NCBI RefSeq assembly: GCF_029854215.1 | Contig: NZ_CP122961.1 | Span: forward strand, 3,410,001-3,474,000 | DNA from: Halomonas alkaliantarctica | Lineage (GTDB): Bacteria > Pseudomonadota > Gammaproteobacteria > Pseudomonadales > Halomonadaceae | Reading direction: 5' to 3' | DNA: 64,000 nt | Shown: in pieces, positions 39,298 to 48,626 of the stretch | Layout of the letters: every line of letters starts with the position of its first letter | Numbering within the stretch: position 1 is the stretch's first letter | Program-made: the position numbers and the translations under genes | Notes under the pieces: model-generated | The model's input: the letters and a program-made list of their open reading frames with translations, nothing else | The model's database searches: none | What the model was told of the DNA's origin: nothing

Positions 39298-40358
39298 TGG
39301 CCGTTTACGTCGTCACCGGCAAACTAGGTGCCGGTAAAACCCTGGTTGCCGTGGGCAAGATCAAGGACAAGCTGACCCAGGGGTGCAAAGTCGCCACCAA
39401 CCTGGACTTAAACCTGGATAAGCTCATTGGCGAACACGCCAAGCTGACCCGCTGCTACCGCATCCCTGATAAACCCGTCCTGGCTGACCTGGAGTCCATC
39501 GGTACCGGTACCGACGATTACGACGAAAACAAAAACGGCTTACTGGTACTCGATGAATGTGGCACATGGTTTAACGCCCGCTCCTGGAACGATAAAAGCC
39601 GTCAGGACGTCATCAACTGGTTTCTCCACGCTCGTAAATTGGGCTGGGATATCATTTTTCTGATTCAAGACTTGTCGATCATGGACAAGCAAGCCCGCGT
39701 CGCTCTCGCTGAACACGTGGTCTATTGCCGTCGCCTGGATCGCGTCTCCGTCCCGTTCGTGGGCGCGCTTTACTCGATGTTCATGGGCTCCAAGATGCCC
39801 ATGCCAAAAGTCCATCTAGGCATCGTCAAATACGGCGACTCTCCGCAAAGCCTCACCGTTGAACGCTGGACCTACACCGGCCGCGCGCTCTACCCCGCGT
39901 ACGACACCAAACAAGCCTTTTCTGACCACTACCCCCACGGCACTTACTCCGTGCTGCCGCCCTGGCTCACCCACGGCAGGCTTCGTGTGCCTCACGACGC
40001 GAGGTTCTACATGAAAATGACCCGTATCTACTGGAAACGCTTCAACCGCCCGTTGCTCACCCTGGCATCGTTCGTGCTGGGCTGCTTTATCACCCTCTCG
40101 GTACTCGTCGCCGACCGTGTGAACGCTCGATCACAAGACGACACCCCCGCTGCACCGCTAGAACTGCCCGACCTTAGCACCACCCGCATCGCCAGCTTTA
40201 GCCAGTTTGGCGAGCACACCACTTACCGCCTCATTGATAGCGACCGCCAGTCCCTCACTACCGACGATCTCGCCCGCCAAGGCTTCCGCATCGTCCCTGT
40301 GAACGCCTGTCTCGTCCGCATAGAAAATGGAGTTACCCATGCTGAAATTCGCTGTTAA
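39297..40358 (+). CDS. zot: Morphogenesis ATPase pI (Zot family)
   Basis: A 353-residue protein. Walker A GKLGAGKT is at residues 8-15, the Walker B region GLLVLDECG has Asp86 and Glu87, and a single membrane helix lies near 251-271 with the C-terminus in the periplasm. This is the Zot/pI family that drives assembly and extrusion of filamentous virions through the inner membrane. The start is ATG at 39297, overlapping the pVI stop; a longer frame from 39237 overlaps pVI in another phase and is rejected. The name Zot refers to a toxin activity of the V. cholerae phage protein; nothing here indicates toxicity. Confidence 0.92.
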   Translation: MAVYVVTGKLGAGKTLVAVGKIKDKLTQGCKVATNLDLNLDKLIGEHAKLTRCYRIPDKPVLADLESIGTGTDDYDENKNGLLVLDECGTWFNARSWNDKSRQDVINWFLHARKLGWDIIFLIQDLSIMDKQARVALAEHVVYCRRLDRVSVPFVGALYSMFMGSKMPMPKVHLGIVKYGDSPQSLTVERWTYTGRALYPAYDTKQAFSDHYPHGTYSVLPPWLTHGRLRVPHDARFYMKMTRIYWKRFNRPLLTLASFVLGCFITLSVLVADRVNARSQDDTPAAPLELPDLSTTRIASFSQFGEHTTYRLIDSDRQSLTTDDLARQGFRIVPVNACLVRIENGVTHAEIRC

Positions 40359-41757
40359 AACCGCCGCTTCGTTCGCCCTAGCCACCGTCATCGCCACCAG
40401 CGCCCAGGCCACCCCAATTCAGATGCAGGACACCGATATCAGGGACTTCGTGCGCTGGTACGTCGAGCAAACCGATACCCCGTTGGCCATTCACCCGACC
40501 GCCACCGGCACACTCACGGTCTACGCCCCCGATGTGCCGGATCACCAGTTGGATGAATTCTTTCAAGGTGTCTTGAGTTCACACGGCTACACTATTCTCC
40601 CTGGCAACCCGCCGACCGTTGCACCGGCCAGCCAAACAGCCGCCACAAAAACACCAGGTGTTTCTGCTCAACCAACACAACCACTCGATCCCGCCGCTGC
40701 GATCGCCAACGCCCCAACGCTCACACCACCGCCAGAACCCCAGGCCACCCACCTGTTTTCGTTCGATAACGTCCGCGCTGACGATATTGCCCCGCTGATC
40801 ACCACCTTTCTGACCCAGAACGCCCAGGAAGGCACCACCTTGCCGCGTGTCCAGGTGCTTCATGCCTCTAATGCCATCTTGGCCAAGGGTCCAGAAAAGC
40901 AGCTTGAGCAGCTTCAACACTTCATTCCCCAGGTGGACGTTGCCCACCCGCAATTACTCATTCAGGCGGTCATCTTTGAAACCACCAACGGCGACACGCT
41001 GGATCTCGGCGTCTCGCTCGGTCGTGCGTCGGGTTCGACTATTGCCGGTGGCTTCAACACCGCCAACCTCGGCACCTCTTTAGCCTCCGCCGGTGGCACC
41101 TTCGGGATCTTCGATGGGGATGTACTCGCGTTTGCCATCAATGCCTTACAGCGCGACTCAAGCTCTAACGTGTTATCCACACCGCAAATTCTCACGCTCT
41201 CCGGTAAGCGTGGCACCATTTCCATCGGTCAGAATGTCCCGTTCGTCACGGGTCGCGTCACCGGCGAATCGGCAGACGTTACCAGCCCCTTTCAGACCAT
41301 CGAACGCCGGGACATAGGCATCCGTTTAAACGTGCTGCCGGTGGTCACTGCGTCGGGCCTCGTAATCATGGATATCACTACATCGGCTGACTCACTCACG
41401 GATTCTGTGCTAGCCTCAGATATCATTACGAATCAACGGCAAATCAATACCACCGTTCAGATACGTTCCGGCCAAACACTGCTGTTAGGTGGCCTTTCGT
41501 CACAGGATGACCGTTCCCAGGTCTCCGGCGTTCCAGGCCTTTCCAGCGTCCCTGTTGCCGGTCGTCTATTCCAGAACGAATCCAACTCCCGCCAACGTAC
41601 CAATCTGCACGTACTGTTACAGGCGACGGTGCTTCCTCGCTTTGACCCCAGCCAGCTCGCGACAGCTTCCCATGCTAACCAAACGGTAGCCGGGCTGATC
41701 GCAACAAGCTGGCGGCAAGAGGTCGAGACCCTCCCTGTAACACGTCTCGCAGAGTAA
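40339..41757 (+). CDS. Secretin (pIV-like outer-membrane channel)
   Basis: A 472-residue protein with a signal peptide (ending AQA, about residue 25), an N-terminal N0/N1-type domain (DTDIRDFVRWYVEQTDTP), a Pro/Thr/Ala linker, an N1/N3-type domain (DDIAPLITTFLTQN) and the secretin core with VLSTPQILTLSGKRGTIS, GQNVPFVTG and IRSGQTLLLGGLS. The start at 40339 has GGAG 6 bp upstream and overlaps zot. Carrying its own secretin means this phage, like Ff, does not depend on a host type II system to leave the cell. It appears complete. Confidence 0.93.
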   Translation: MLKFAVKTAASFALATVIATSAQATPIQMQDTDIRDFVRWYVEQTDTPLAIHPTATGTLTVYAPDVPDHQLDEFFQGVLSSHGYTILPGNPPTVAPASQTAATKTPGVSAQPTQPLDPAAAIANAPTLTPPPEPQATHLFSFDNVRADDIAPLITTFLTQNAQEGTTLPRVQVLHASNAILAKGPEKQLEQLQHFIPQVDVAHPQLLIQAVIFETTNGDTLDLGVSLGRASGSTIAGGFNTANLGTSLASAGGTFGIFDGDVLAFAINALQRDSSSNVLSTPQILTLSGKRGTISIGQNVPFVTGRVTGESADVTSPFQTIERRDIGIRLNVLPVVTASGLVIMDITTSADSLTDSVLASDIITNQRQINTTVQIRSGQTLLLGGLSSQDDRSQVSGVPGLSSVPVAGRLFQNESNSRQRTNLHVLLQATVLPRFDPSQLATASHANQTVAGLIATSWRQEVETLPVTRLAE

Positions 41758-41826
41758 TTAACCCAATCGAGCTAATGGCTCACTACAGCACGTTTCAACA
41801 TTTTCAAAATTACAGGGTTATAGGCT

Positions 41827-43119
41827 ATGGAACGTTGGGAACGGTACTCTCTTGCGTCGCTCCAGCGAGGCGAACAAGACCAGTTTGGAAAGCTGCTTAT
41901 CAGTTCGCTAGGACAGCGAGAAATGCACAATCTGCGCATGTTAAACGCGGGCGTGGATACAGTACGCCAGCTCTACCAGGGCAAACCGCAGCTTCCCCAA
42001 TTCGATAAGATCATCAACGTCTACAACGAAGGCAAAGGTGCCACTATGCGCATTTTTGACCAGGAGTGGTCTGTGGGTGCCGGCGCAGCAGGTTCAGGCT
42101 TCCGCTACCGCCTCCAAAACAATGAGCTAGGCGCTATCGTCTTCTTCCAGGCACGGCACGTGAAAACCGAGAATACCGGTAGCCATCTGAAGATTGAGCT
42201 AAGCCCCCACTTCATCCAGGAGCGCTCCCCTCAGCAGTGCCAAAAGTTCATGGATATGATCGCCGCCTCAATGCTGACCCAAGTGGAGCCAGTGGGTGCA
42301 GCTATTCACCTCGCCCTGGATGTACAGGGCTGGGAGCCTCCCAAAAACTTCATGGAACGTTTCGTGACCCGCTCTAAGAAGATCATGCGGATCGACGGCA
42401 TCGACACCCTGGAATTTGACCACGGCAACATTGCTACCACCTATGGCCGGGGTGAAACCTATATGTTTGGTACAGCAGGCGCGCTCCAATGCTGTATCTA
42501 CAACAAAACACTGGAAGCCAAGCACCGCGACAAAATGCACTTCTGGGAAGGTATCTGGCAAAACGCTGTCGATGATGACCTAAACAGCACCTACAACCCT
42601 GAAGAAACCGTCTGGCGTATTGAGCTGCGTTTCCACCAGTCCGTACTCCGTGAGTACGCCCAAGGCATCCCCTGCAACGTCGACACCGGTGAAGTGCTCG
42701 ATCATAACCATGGCTTCAGCCGCTTCATAGATGTGGTTCCGCACCTTACCGGCCTATGGCGTACCGCCATGCAATCCTATCGCCTGGACGCCCGACGCAA
42801 CCTGATCGATCCCGCATGGCAAGTCATGCAGGATGACGCCCGTTTCTACTGTCACGAACCAGGCTTTATGTACAAGCGTGCGCGGAAAGCGCCTGGACTC
42901 GGCAACGAAAAGAACGTAACCCTGGCGTTTGGCAACCTGATTAGCATCTATGCCCGCCAGGGTATCCGCACCGACCAAGCTATTGTCTATCTCAAGCGCT
43001 CAGGAATGTGGGAAGACCTTGAACAGTACTACCGACGACGAGGCGTCAACACCGGCCAGTTCCGACAGATCGTCGAACAAAAGCTGATAGAGCGACGATT
43101 GGTAGGGAAAGCCGCGTAA
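41827..43119 (+). CDS. Rolling-circle replication initiator (inovirus Rep)
   Basis: A 430-residue protein. The central region HLALDVQGWEPPKNFMERF, YGRGETYMFGTAGALQCCIY and WRIELRFHQSVLREYA is the pattern of inovirus replication initiators in the Rep_trans/RstA group, with Tyr residues that could nick DNA; there is no clear HUH motif. It nicks the viral origin for rolling-circle replication. It is located after the secretin gene, which in the circular genome places it upstream of the regulatory side. TAATG overlap couples it to the integrase gene. Confidence 0.8.
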   Translation: MERWERYSLASLQRGEQDQFGKLLISSLGQREMHNLRMLNAGVDTVRQLYQGKPQLPQFDKIINVYNEGKGATMRIFDQEWSVGAGAAGSGFRYRLQNNELGAIVFFQARHVKTENTGSHLKIELSPHFIQERSPQQCQKFMDMIAASMLTQVEPVGAAIHLALDVQGWEPPKNFMERFVTRSKKIMRIDGIDTLEFDHGNIATTYGRGETYMFGTAGALQCCIYNKTLEAKHRDKMHFWEGIWQNAVDDDLNSTYNPEETVWRIELRFHQSVLREYAQGIPCNVDTGEVLDHNHGFSRFIDVVPHLTGLWRTAMQSYRLDARRNLIDPAWQVMQDDARFYCHEPGFMYKRARKAPGLGNEKNVTLAFGNLISIYARQGIRTDQAIVYLKRSGMWEDLEQYYRRRGVNTGQFRQIVEQKLIERRLVGKAA

Positions 43120-44108
43120 TGAGCATTAAGAAAGTCGATAATGGATGGTTGGTCGATTGCTGGCCAACGGGTCGTTATGGCCCAAGGGTACGTCGAACTT
43201 TTAAACAACAATCAGCCGCTAAACGCTTCGAAGCCAAAATAATGGGGCAAGGGGCAGCCGGTGAAGACATGACCGGACTACTAAGCGACAAACGCCGCCT
43301 TAGCGACCTAGTTGATCAATGGTATGAACATCACGGGCAAACACTTAAAAGCGCTCCGGATCGCCTACGCTCACTGCGTAACCTCGCCACGGCTTTAGGT
43401 AATCCACAGGCTAAAAAATTCACGGCTCAACAATGGGTCGAGTATCGCGCCCAACGCTTAAAGGACGTTAAACCAAGTACCATTAATCACGAACACACCT
43501 ACTTAAAGGCGGTCTTTTCAGAACTGGAACGGCTATCGCTATGGCCACACGGGAACCCGATGCAGAAAGTCCGCAAGGTTCGCACCGATGAAACCGAAAA
43601 AGGCTACCTTGACGACTATCAGATAAAACGCCTGCTCGAGCATCTCACCGACCAGTTAACCGATGATTGCTACTTCATCACCGTCATATGCTTATCAACA
43701 GGCGCACGGTGGGGCGAAGCCCAATCACTTAGAGGTGAGAACGTCCGCACTGATCGCATAGTGTTTTCAGGTACCAAATCAGGCAAGACACGCACCGTAC
43801 CCATCTCGCCCGACTTGGCTAAACAGCTGCGACAGCGGCGAAGAATAGGCCGCCTATTTGGCAACCGTTATAAAGCCTTTAGGCGAGTGATAAACGAACT
43901 AGGAATTGAATTACCGGAAGGACAGTTAACCCACGTATTACGCCATACCTTCGCGAGTCACTTCATGATGAACGGGGGCAATATTTTGGTGCTTCAACAG
44001 ATACTTGGCCATCAGTCGATCACGATGACAATGCGCTATGCTCACTTCGCGCCTGAGCACTTGGAGGAAGCAGCCAAGCTGAATCCATTGGCAATGTCTA
44101 CGCTGTAG
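43119..44108 (+). CDS. int: Tyrosine recombinase (phage integrase)
   Basis: A 329-residue integrase with an N-terminal core-binding SAM-like domain and a catalytic domain. The catalytic set is complete: Arg197 (TGARWGEA), Lys220 (GTKSGKTRTVP), His272 and Arg275 (HVLRHTFASH), His298 (LGHQS) and Tyr307 (MRYAHF). It lies next to attR and inserts the phage into tRNA-Thr. Its start overlaps the rep stop by one base, so integration and replication proteins are co-produced. Two TGTAGACA repeats at its end may be arm sites. Confidence 0.95.
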   Translation: MSIKKVDNGWLVDCWPTGRYGPRVRRTFKQQSAAKRFEAKIMGQGAAGEDMTGLLSDKRRLSDLVDQWYEHHGQTLKSAPDRLRSLRNLATALGNPQAKKFTAQQWVEYRAQRLKDVKPSTINHEHTYLKAVFSELERLSLWPHGNPMQKVRKVRTDETEKGYLDDYQIKRLLEHLTDQLTDDCYFITVICLSTGARWGEAQSLRGENVRTDRIVFSGTKSGKTRTVPISPDLAKQLRQRRRIGRLFGNRYKAFRRVINELGIELPEGQLTHVLRHTFASHFMMNGGNILVLQQILGHQSITMTMRYAHFAPEHLEEAAKLNPLAMSTL

Positions 44109-44128
44109 ACACTTTGTAGACATATACG

Positions 44129-44153
44129 AAAAAGCCGCCCTTTCGGACGGCTT
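44129..44153 (-). terminator. Terminator downstream of tRNA-Thr, supplied by the phage
   Basis: Stem AAGCCGCCC / GGACGGCTT-like with a TTT loop; in the minus direction it ends in T residues. It resembles the displaced copy at 32811-32835 and restores termination of the tRNA operon after integration. Confidence 0.8.
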
Positions 44154-44191
44154 ATTCAAATTCTCTAACGTGTTGTTTTTACCACTATTTC

Positions 44192-44269
<78 letters not shown>

Positions 44270-44341
44270 GCTTCACGTTTTCTTGAGAAAATGATTGCTT
44301 TACTGTTAGGCTTCGCAATCAACAAGAAATTTTGTTGGCAA

Positions 44342-44416
44342 TGGCTGGGGTACCAGGATTCGAACCTGGGAATGCCGCTACCAAAAAGCGGTGCCTTACC
44401 ACTTGGCGATACCCCA
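44342..44416 (-). tRNA. tRNA-Gln(TTG)
   Basis: A 75-nt tRNA with encoded CCA; starts TGGGGTATCGCC, anticodon stem CCGCT / AGCGG with loop TTTTGGT giving TTG, T arm GGTTCGAATCC. Middle gene of the cluster. Confidence 0.96.
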
Positions 44417-44422
44417 GCAGTG

Positions 44423-44498
44423 TGGTGGCCAGAGACGGAATCGAACCGCCGACACGGGGATTTTCAATCCCCTGCTCTACCAACTGAGCTATCTGGCC
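44423..44498 (-). tRNA. tRNA-Phe(GAA)
   Basis: A 76-nt tRNA with encoded CCA; starts GGCCAGATAGC, anticodon stem GGGGA / TCCCC with loop TTGAAAA giving GAA, T arm GGTTCGATTCC. First gene of the cluster, directly after the promoter. Confidence 0.96.
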
Positions 44499-44514
44499 GC
44501 TGCCAACGGTGCGT

Positions 44515-44543
44515 ATTAAACTAAAAACCCCGCTTTTCGTCAA
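44515..44543 (-). promoter_or_regulatory. Sigma-70 promoter of the tRNA cluster
   Basis: Reading toward tRNA-Phe: -35 TTGACG, 17-bp spacer, -10 TTTAAT, then a G+C-containing discriminator. Spacing is ideal and it ends 17 bp before the first tRNA. Confidence 0.75.
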
Positions 44544-44638
44544 CACCTTTGTGAAACTTTCTTGCGATACCGATGCTTAGAGGTCTTTTTTCCTGCGCCA
44601 TATCTGGCTCGGGCTTCGATACACCGATACCTAAAGCC

Positions 44639-44665
44639 ACTGATGACAAGTCAGTTGCTCGACCA
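44639..44665 (-). pseudogene. tRNA-Thr fragment
   Basis: A 27-bp stretch identical to the anticodon-arm and D-arm part of tRNA-Thr(TGT) at 25 of 27 positions, but with no acceptor stem or T arm around it. It may be a relic of an earlier recombination at the tRNA locus. Confidence 0.5.
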
Positions 44666-44720
44666 CCGCCCGCTACTAGAAAGAGCCTACTTTCTCTTTA
44701 TGCCTGCTATTCATGTCTGC

Positions 44721-44996
44721 TCATGCCTGCGTGGGCGGTACATAGCCTTCGGCTTGGTCGGTTTCCTGATTGTCCAGGAAGCGCTGCATCTGATCCATTA
44801 GGTACGCACGGGATTCGGGGTCGAGCATGTTGAGGTGTTTCTCATTGATCAGACGGGTTTGCAGCGCCTGCCAGGCTTCCCAGGCGGGTTTGGAAACGGT
44901 GGCCTGAATTTCCTGGCCCTGCTTACCTGGCAAGGGAGGAAATGGCAGTGCTTCCAACTCTTTTTGGTACTTGCGGCAAAAAACGGTATTGCTCAT
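44721..44996 (-). CDS. yggX: Probable Fe(2+)-trafficking protein YggX
   Basis: A 91-residue cytosolic protein starting MSNTVFCRKYQKELEALPFP, with the invariant Cys7, and containing KPAWEAWQALQTRLINEKHL. This is YggX, which protects Fe-S clusters against oxidation. ATG at 44996 is preferred to an upstream Met because it gives the conserved N-terminus and has GGAG upstream. It lies 59 bp after mutY on the same strand; the mutY-yggX pair is conserved, and MutY is itself an Fe-S enzyme. Confidence 0.95.
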   Translation of the reverse strand: MSNTVFCRKYQKELEALPFPPLPGKQGQEIQATVSKPAWEAWQALQTRLINEKHLNMLDPESRAYLMDQMQRFLDNQETDQAEGYVPPTQA

Positions 44997-45055
44997 AACG
45001 TGCTCCTGGTTCTGCGACTTCATTCAAGGATCTCATCCAATCAGCTAGCAAACGC

Positions 45056-46150
45056 TTAAGCGTGCCCTGCTGTGGGATTGAGGCTAAAGGGCGTTAACTG
45101 GCTGAGCAGCGCTTTAACGGGGGCAGCAAGGCCCAGCGCGGGTGGCTGATTAACGTCGTACCATACGCCGCTTTCGCGAACACCGCCCAGCCTATCGCAG
45201 CTCACCGGCTGCGGGGTAATCTCTAAGCGAAAATGGCTGAAGGTGTGGTAAAAGCTGGGCGATGTAGCCTCCCGCTTAGGGTTAACGGCGTTGTTTTCAA
45301 GCCAATCGTTGAGTTCGCTGTGCTTCTCGAACTGCGGCAAACTCCATAACCCGCCCCACAGGCCACTGGGAGGGCGCCTCTCCAGCCATATCCGCCCTTC
45401 CGGGTCACGCAGCATCAGCATGATCGTTTGTCGTGTGGGCAGCGCCTTTTTGGGTTTGGATTCCGGGTAGCGCTTTGGCTCGCCTTGGGCATAGGCCAAA
45501 CAGACATCGTTAAACGGACAGCTCAGGCAGTCCGGTTTGCTGCGTTTACATAGCGTGGCGCCAAAATCCATCATCGCCTGGGTGTAATCCGCTAGGCGCT
45601 CTTCTGGAGTGTAGTACTCTGCCAGCGCCCATAGCTTTCGCTCCACGATAGGCTTGCCCGGCCAGCCGGGCAGCGCATGCAGGCGAGTGAGCGAGCGTTT
45701 TACATTGCCATCTAGAATAGCGGCACGCTGCCCCGTGCTTTGCGCAATGATAGCGCCAGCGGTGGAGCGGCCAATACCGGGCAAAGCCACTAACGCGTCA
45801 ATACTCTCCGTCGGCAGCTCGCCATTGTGCTCCGCCAACGCCACCTGTGCAGCTTTATGCAGGTTGCGCGCACGGGCATAGTAACCAAGGCCCGTCCAGA
45901 GGTGTAGCACTTCATCCTGTGGCGCCTTGGCGAGGCTTTCCAGGGTAGGAAAGCGGGCCATAAAACGCTCAAAATAGCCTATAACGGTGGTCACTTGGGT
46001 TTGCTGCAGCATGATTTCTGACACCCACACGCGGTAGGCGTTACGCGGTGACTGCCACGGCAAGTCATGACGGCCGTAGCGGTCGAACCAGGCCAGTAGG
46101 CGCTGTTGGAATTCACTTGCCGCCAGCCGCGGCGTGGGCATATCTGCCAT
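45056..46150 (-). CDS. mutY: Adenine DNA glycosylase
   Basis: A 364-residue enzyme removing adenine mispaired with 8-oxoguanine. The catalytic Glu is in VSEIMLQQTQV, the helix-hairpin-helix is LPGIGRSTAGAII with Asp downstream (AILDGNVKR), and the 4Fe-4S loop is C-x6-C-x2-C-x5-C in CKRSKPDCLSCPFNDVC. The C-terminal NUDIX-like domain (IWLERRPPSGLWGGLWSLP) recognises 8-oxoG. Normal length; in one unit with yggX. Confidence 0.96.
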   Translation of the reverse strand: MADMPTPRLAASEFQQRLLAWFDRYGRHDLPWQSPRNAYRVWVSEIMLQQTQVTTVIGYFERFMARFPTLESLAKAPQDEVLHLWTGLGYYARARNLHKAAQVALAEHNGELPTESIDALVALPGIGRSTAGAIIAQSTGQRAAILDGNVKRSLTRLHALPGWPGKPIVERKLWALAEYYTPEERLADYTQAMMDFGATLCKRSKPDCLSCPFNDVCLAYAQGEPKRYPESKPKKALPTRQTIMLMLRDPEGRIWLERRPPSGLWGGLWSLPQFEKHSELNDWLENNAVNPKREATSPSFYHTFSHFRLEITPQPVSCDRLGGVRESGVWYDVNQPPALGLAAPVKALLSQLTPFSLNPTAGHA

Positions 46151-46209
46151 GCACGCTCCTTAAACAGAAATGGGGATATGAAATAGAAATAGGACTACAG
46201 AGGCGCCAA

Positions 46210-46238
46210 TAAAAAAGCGCCGGCGTGAGGGCCGGCGC
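46210..46238 (-). terminator. Terminator after the AsmA-like gene
   Basis: Stem GCGCCGGC / GCCGGCGC with a 6-nt loop and, on the minus strand, six T after the stem. Confidence 0.92.
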
Positions 46239-46286
46239 AGCACTGACTGTTTTGATTAATGCGTCATTTCACATCCTGCGCAATAC

Positions 46287-48626
46287 TCAGTTAAACAGGT
46301 TACGTAGGCCATCGCGAAGTTCTTGAGCAGCGCCTTCGCCAAGGCGTTCATCTAGCTCATCTAAAGAGTCGCCTAGACGCTCTTCCAGCTCTTCATTAAC
46401 TCGCTCGCCCGCTTCGTTGCGCAGCAGGTCAACCACAGCGGTCTGGAACATTTCACGGTCGAATCGGCACCACTCGGTGCGCTCATCGCCAAGATTACCT
46501 TCACAGCGTACGGGCAGCGGCAGTTGCTCCAGGCGGGGATTAACTTCACAGGCCGCGTCGGCGGTATCGACCAAGCGAGCATTGGCCCGGGTATCAAAGT
46601 TCAAGCTGGCGAGATTAAGTTCGCCTTCGCCACGTACATCTATGCCGGGCAGGGTGATTAGCAAGTCGTCACTTTCCACTAAGCCGTTGATGATTTGGAA
46701 GGTAGCATCAAAACGCTCAAAGCGAGTATCGGTGTGCCAATCCCGCAAAGTGCCCTGCCCCTCTAACTGGGCCACCAGTTCGCACATTTGCTTGGAAATG
46801 TTGGTATTCAAAATGGCGCCTTCGTTAAGGCGAGCATCAAGCGCGCCATTGAGATTGCCGATAAGTGCTTCACGGGTATTGCCCCGACTGGTGACATCCC
46901 CAGTTAAATTGAGGCGGCCGCGCAGCGGTGACGCCTCCTCTTTTTCGCTGATCGCTTCAATCAACGGCGCCATCTGAACATTATTAATGGTCGGCGATAG
47001 CGCCCACTCAAGGATGGAATCCGTAGCATCAACCTGACCGGTAGCGCTGAGTTCACCCTCGTAGAAGCCTGACTCAAACGCCGTTAGCCGATGGACGCCG
47101 TCGTCGCCACGCAGTTGCAAGCGCGGGTTGTTGAAGGTCAGGCCTGCAAAAATAAGCGTATCGACACTCAGGTCGCCCTCTAGCGCCAGCTCACTGAGTA
47201 ACGATTGCGGCACTAATGTGTTGGTTTCCTGGGCAAAGGCTTTACGCAAAAAGCCCCGGCTAGCCTGTTTAGCGGTGGCTTCACCGGGTAGATAGCGATC
47301 AAGGTCTAGTTGATCACCGGCTAAATCGAACGCTAAGCGTGAACCATCCAGCGCGGCTGTGAGGTCGCCAGTAAAGGTGCTGTCGTCTACTACCAACGAG
47401 AGGCTAGGCAGGGAGAGCTGCTCGGCATCACCTTCAATAGGGCTGGTCAGGGCTACATCGCTGAGCGCAGCCTCGCCAGCCGTGGTGAGGGTAACGCCAG
47501 CGCGGGCAAGCCATGGGCGCAGCGTAAAGGGAGCAGCGGTTAGCTGGCCACGATAGCGGGGGGCATCGCGCAGCTGCTCAATATTAAGGTGCCCACTGAC
47601 CCTTAGGCCATCCGGCCCGGTGAGCTGCAGATTCTTGAGCTGGGCTGTTTGTGCCTGCCAATCGCTCTCCAGACCAAAGGCGAGCACCAGCGCCAAGCTG
47701 CCCTGCCAGTTATCCGCATTGCGCAGACCCGTTTCAAGCACCCCCTCGTTAATGGTGAGCTGCTGCTCGCCCAACCGAGCAACCAGTTCGGCAGCCTTTA
47801 AGCTCAGCTGCTGTGGCTCGCTCTCTGCGCCAGACGTCGTCCGGGTAATCAGTGCCATATCTTCCAGGGCGAAAAGCTCATCCGCTAAACCAAGCCGTAC
47901 GCGGGTTTCGAGATTGATCTCGCTGGTTAAATCTGGAGTACGCTCCAACACTTCGGCATCGAGCCGGTTATGCTTGGTCAGGGTGAACATGGCCTTCAGC
48001 GGAAAGGCGCGCAGCGGGTTGACGTTGCTACCTGAGATATTCAGTTGTTGCATACGCCAGAGTGCTTGGGTTTGCGCATCGCGGAAGCGAATATCGGCAT
48101 TTTTCACTTCAACGCTAGCAATACTCAACTTCACGGCTAAATTACCGGCGTCCGCATTAGGACCAGCACTGGCGGGCGCTAGCACCGTTTCAGCCGTCCC
48201 CTCATTATGCTCTGAGAGACGTTCTAACAAGGGCTCCCAATTGCCCTCACCCTGCTCATCGCGCTCAAGGTTGAGGCGCATACCGTCCAGTGTTAGGCCG
48301 TCAACGGCTATTTCCCCACGCAGTAACGGGCCGAATGCCACGCTCACCTCTGCGCGGTCAATCGCGGCGAAGGCGGCGGCTTCTTCAGCCTGCTCGGGCA
48401 ACCAGGCGCGTGCTTTCTCTACGCTAACGCCTATACGTGGGTAGAATGACCAGTTTATGGGGCCTTCGAGCGCCAAGTTGAGCCCGGTTTGCTCCTCCAC
48501 AACGGCGGTTAAACGAGGTTTGAAGTCTTCTGGATCCAGGAAGGTGGTCACGTAGACCACGGCGGCGACCGCCACGATGGCGAGGATGCCAACGGCTGCC
48601 AGCATAATACGTAATAGCTGTTTCAT
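46287..48626 (-). CDS. AsmA family protein
   Basis: A 779-residue protein with one N-terminal membrane helix (residues 8-30) and a long periplasmic part rich in beta strands. The AsmA N-terminal domain (FLDPEDFKPRLTAVVEEQTG, GPINWSFYPRIGVSVE) and the C-terminal AsmA-like segment with GALDARLNEGAIL are clear. AsmA-like proteins are thought to move phospholipids between membranes. Two Cys pairs near the C-terminus may form disulfides. Its start overlaps the stop of the PanZ-like gene (TAATG). Confidence 0.88.
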   Translation of the reverse strand: MKQLLRIMLAAVGILAIVAVAAVVYVTTFLDPEDFKPRLTAVVEEQTGLNLALEGPINWSFYPRIGVSVEKARAWLPEQAEEAAAFAAIDRAEVSVAFGPLLRGEIAVDGLTLDGMRLNLERDEQGEGNWEPLLERLSEHNEGTAETVLAPASAGPNADAGNLAVKLSIASVEVKNADIRFRDAQTQALWRMQQLNISGSNVNPLRAFPLKAMFTLTKHNRLDAEVLERTPDLTSEINLETRVRLGLADELFALEDMALITRTTSGAESEPQQLSLKAAELVARLGEQQLTINEGVLETGLRNADNWQGSLALVLAFGLESDWQAQTAQLKNLQLTGPDGLRVSGHLNIEQLRDAPRYRGQLTAAPFTLRPWLARAGVTLTTAGEAALSDVALTSPIEGDAEQLSLPSLSLVVDDSTFTGDLTAALDGSRLAFDLAGDQLDLDRYLPGEATAKQASRGFLRKAFAQETNTLVPQSLLSELALEGDLSVDTLIFAGLTFNNPRLQLRGDDGVHRLTAFESGFYEGELSATGQVDATDSILEWALSPTINNVQMAPLIEAISEKEEASPLRGRLNLTGDVTSRGNTREALIGNLNGALDARLNEGAILNTNISKQMCELVAQLEGQGTLRDWHTDTRFERFDATFQIINGLVESDDLLITLPGIDVRGEGELNLASLNFDTRANARLVDTADAACEVNPRLEQLPLPVRCEGNLGDERTEWCRFDREMFQTAVVDLLRNEAGERVNEELEERLGDSLDELDERLGEGAAQELRDGLRNLFN

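Noticed and set aside
39297..40358. Zonula occludens toxin as a virulence factor
   Set aside because: The gene is the filamentous-phage assembly ATPase; the toxin name comes from one Vibrio phage and nothing here supports it.
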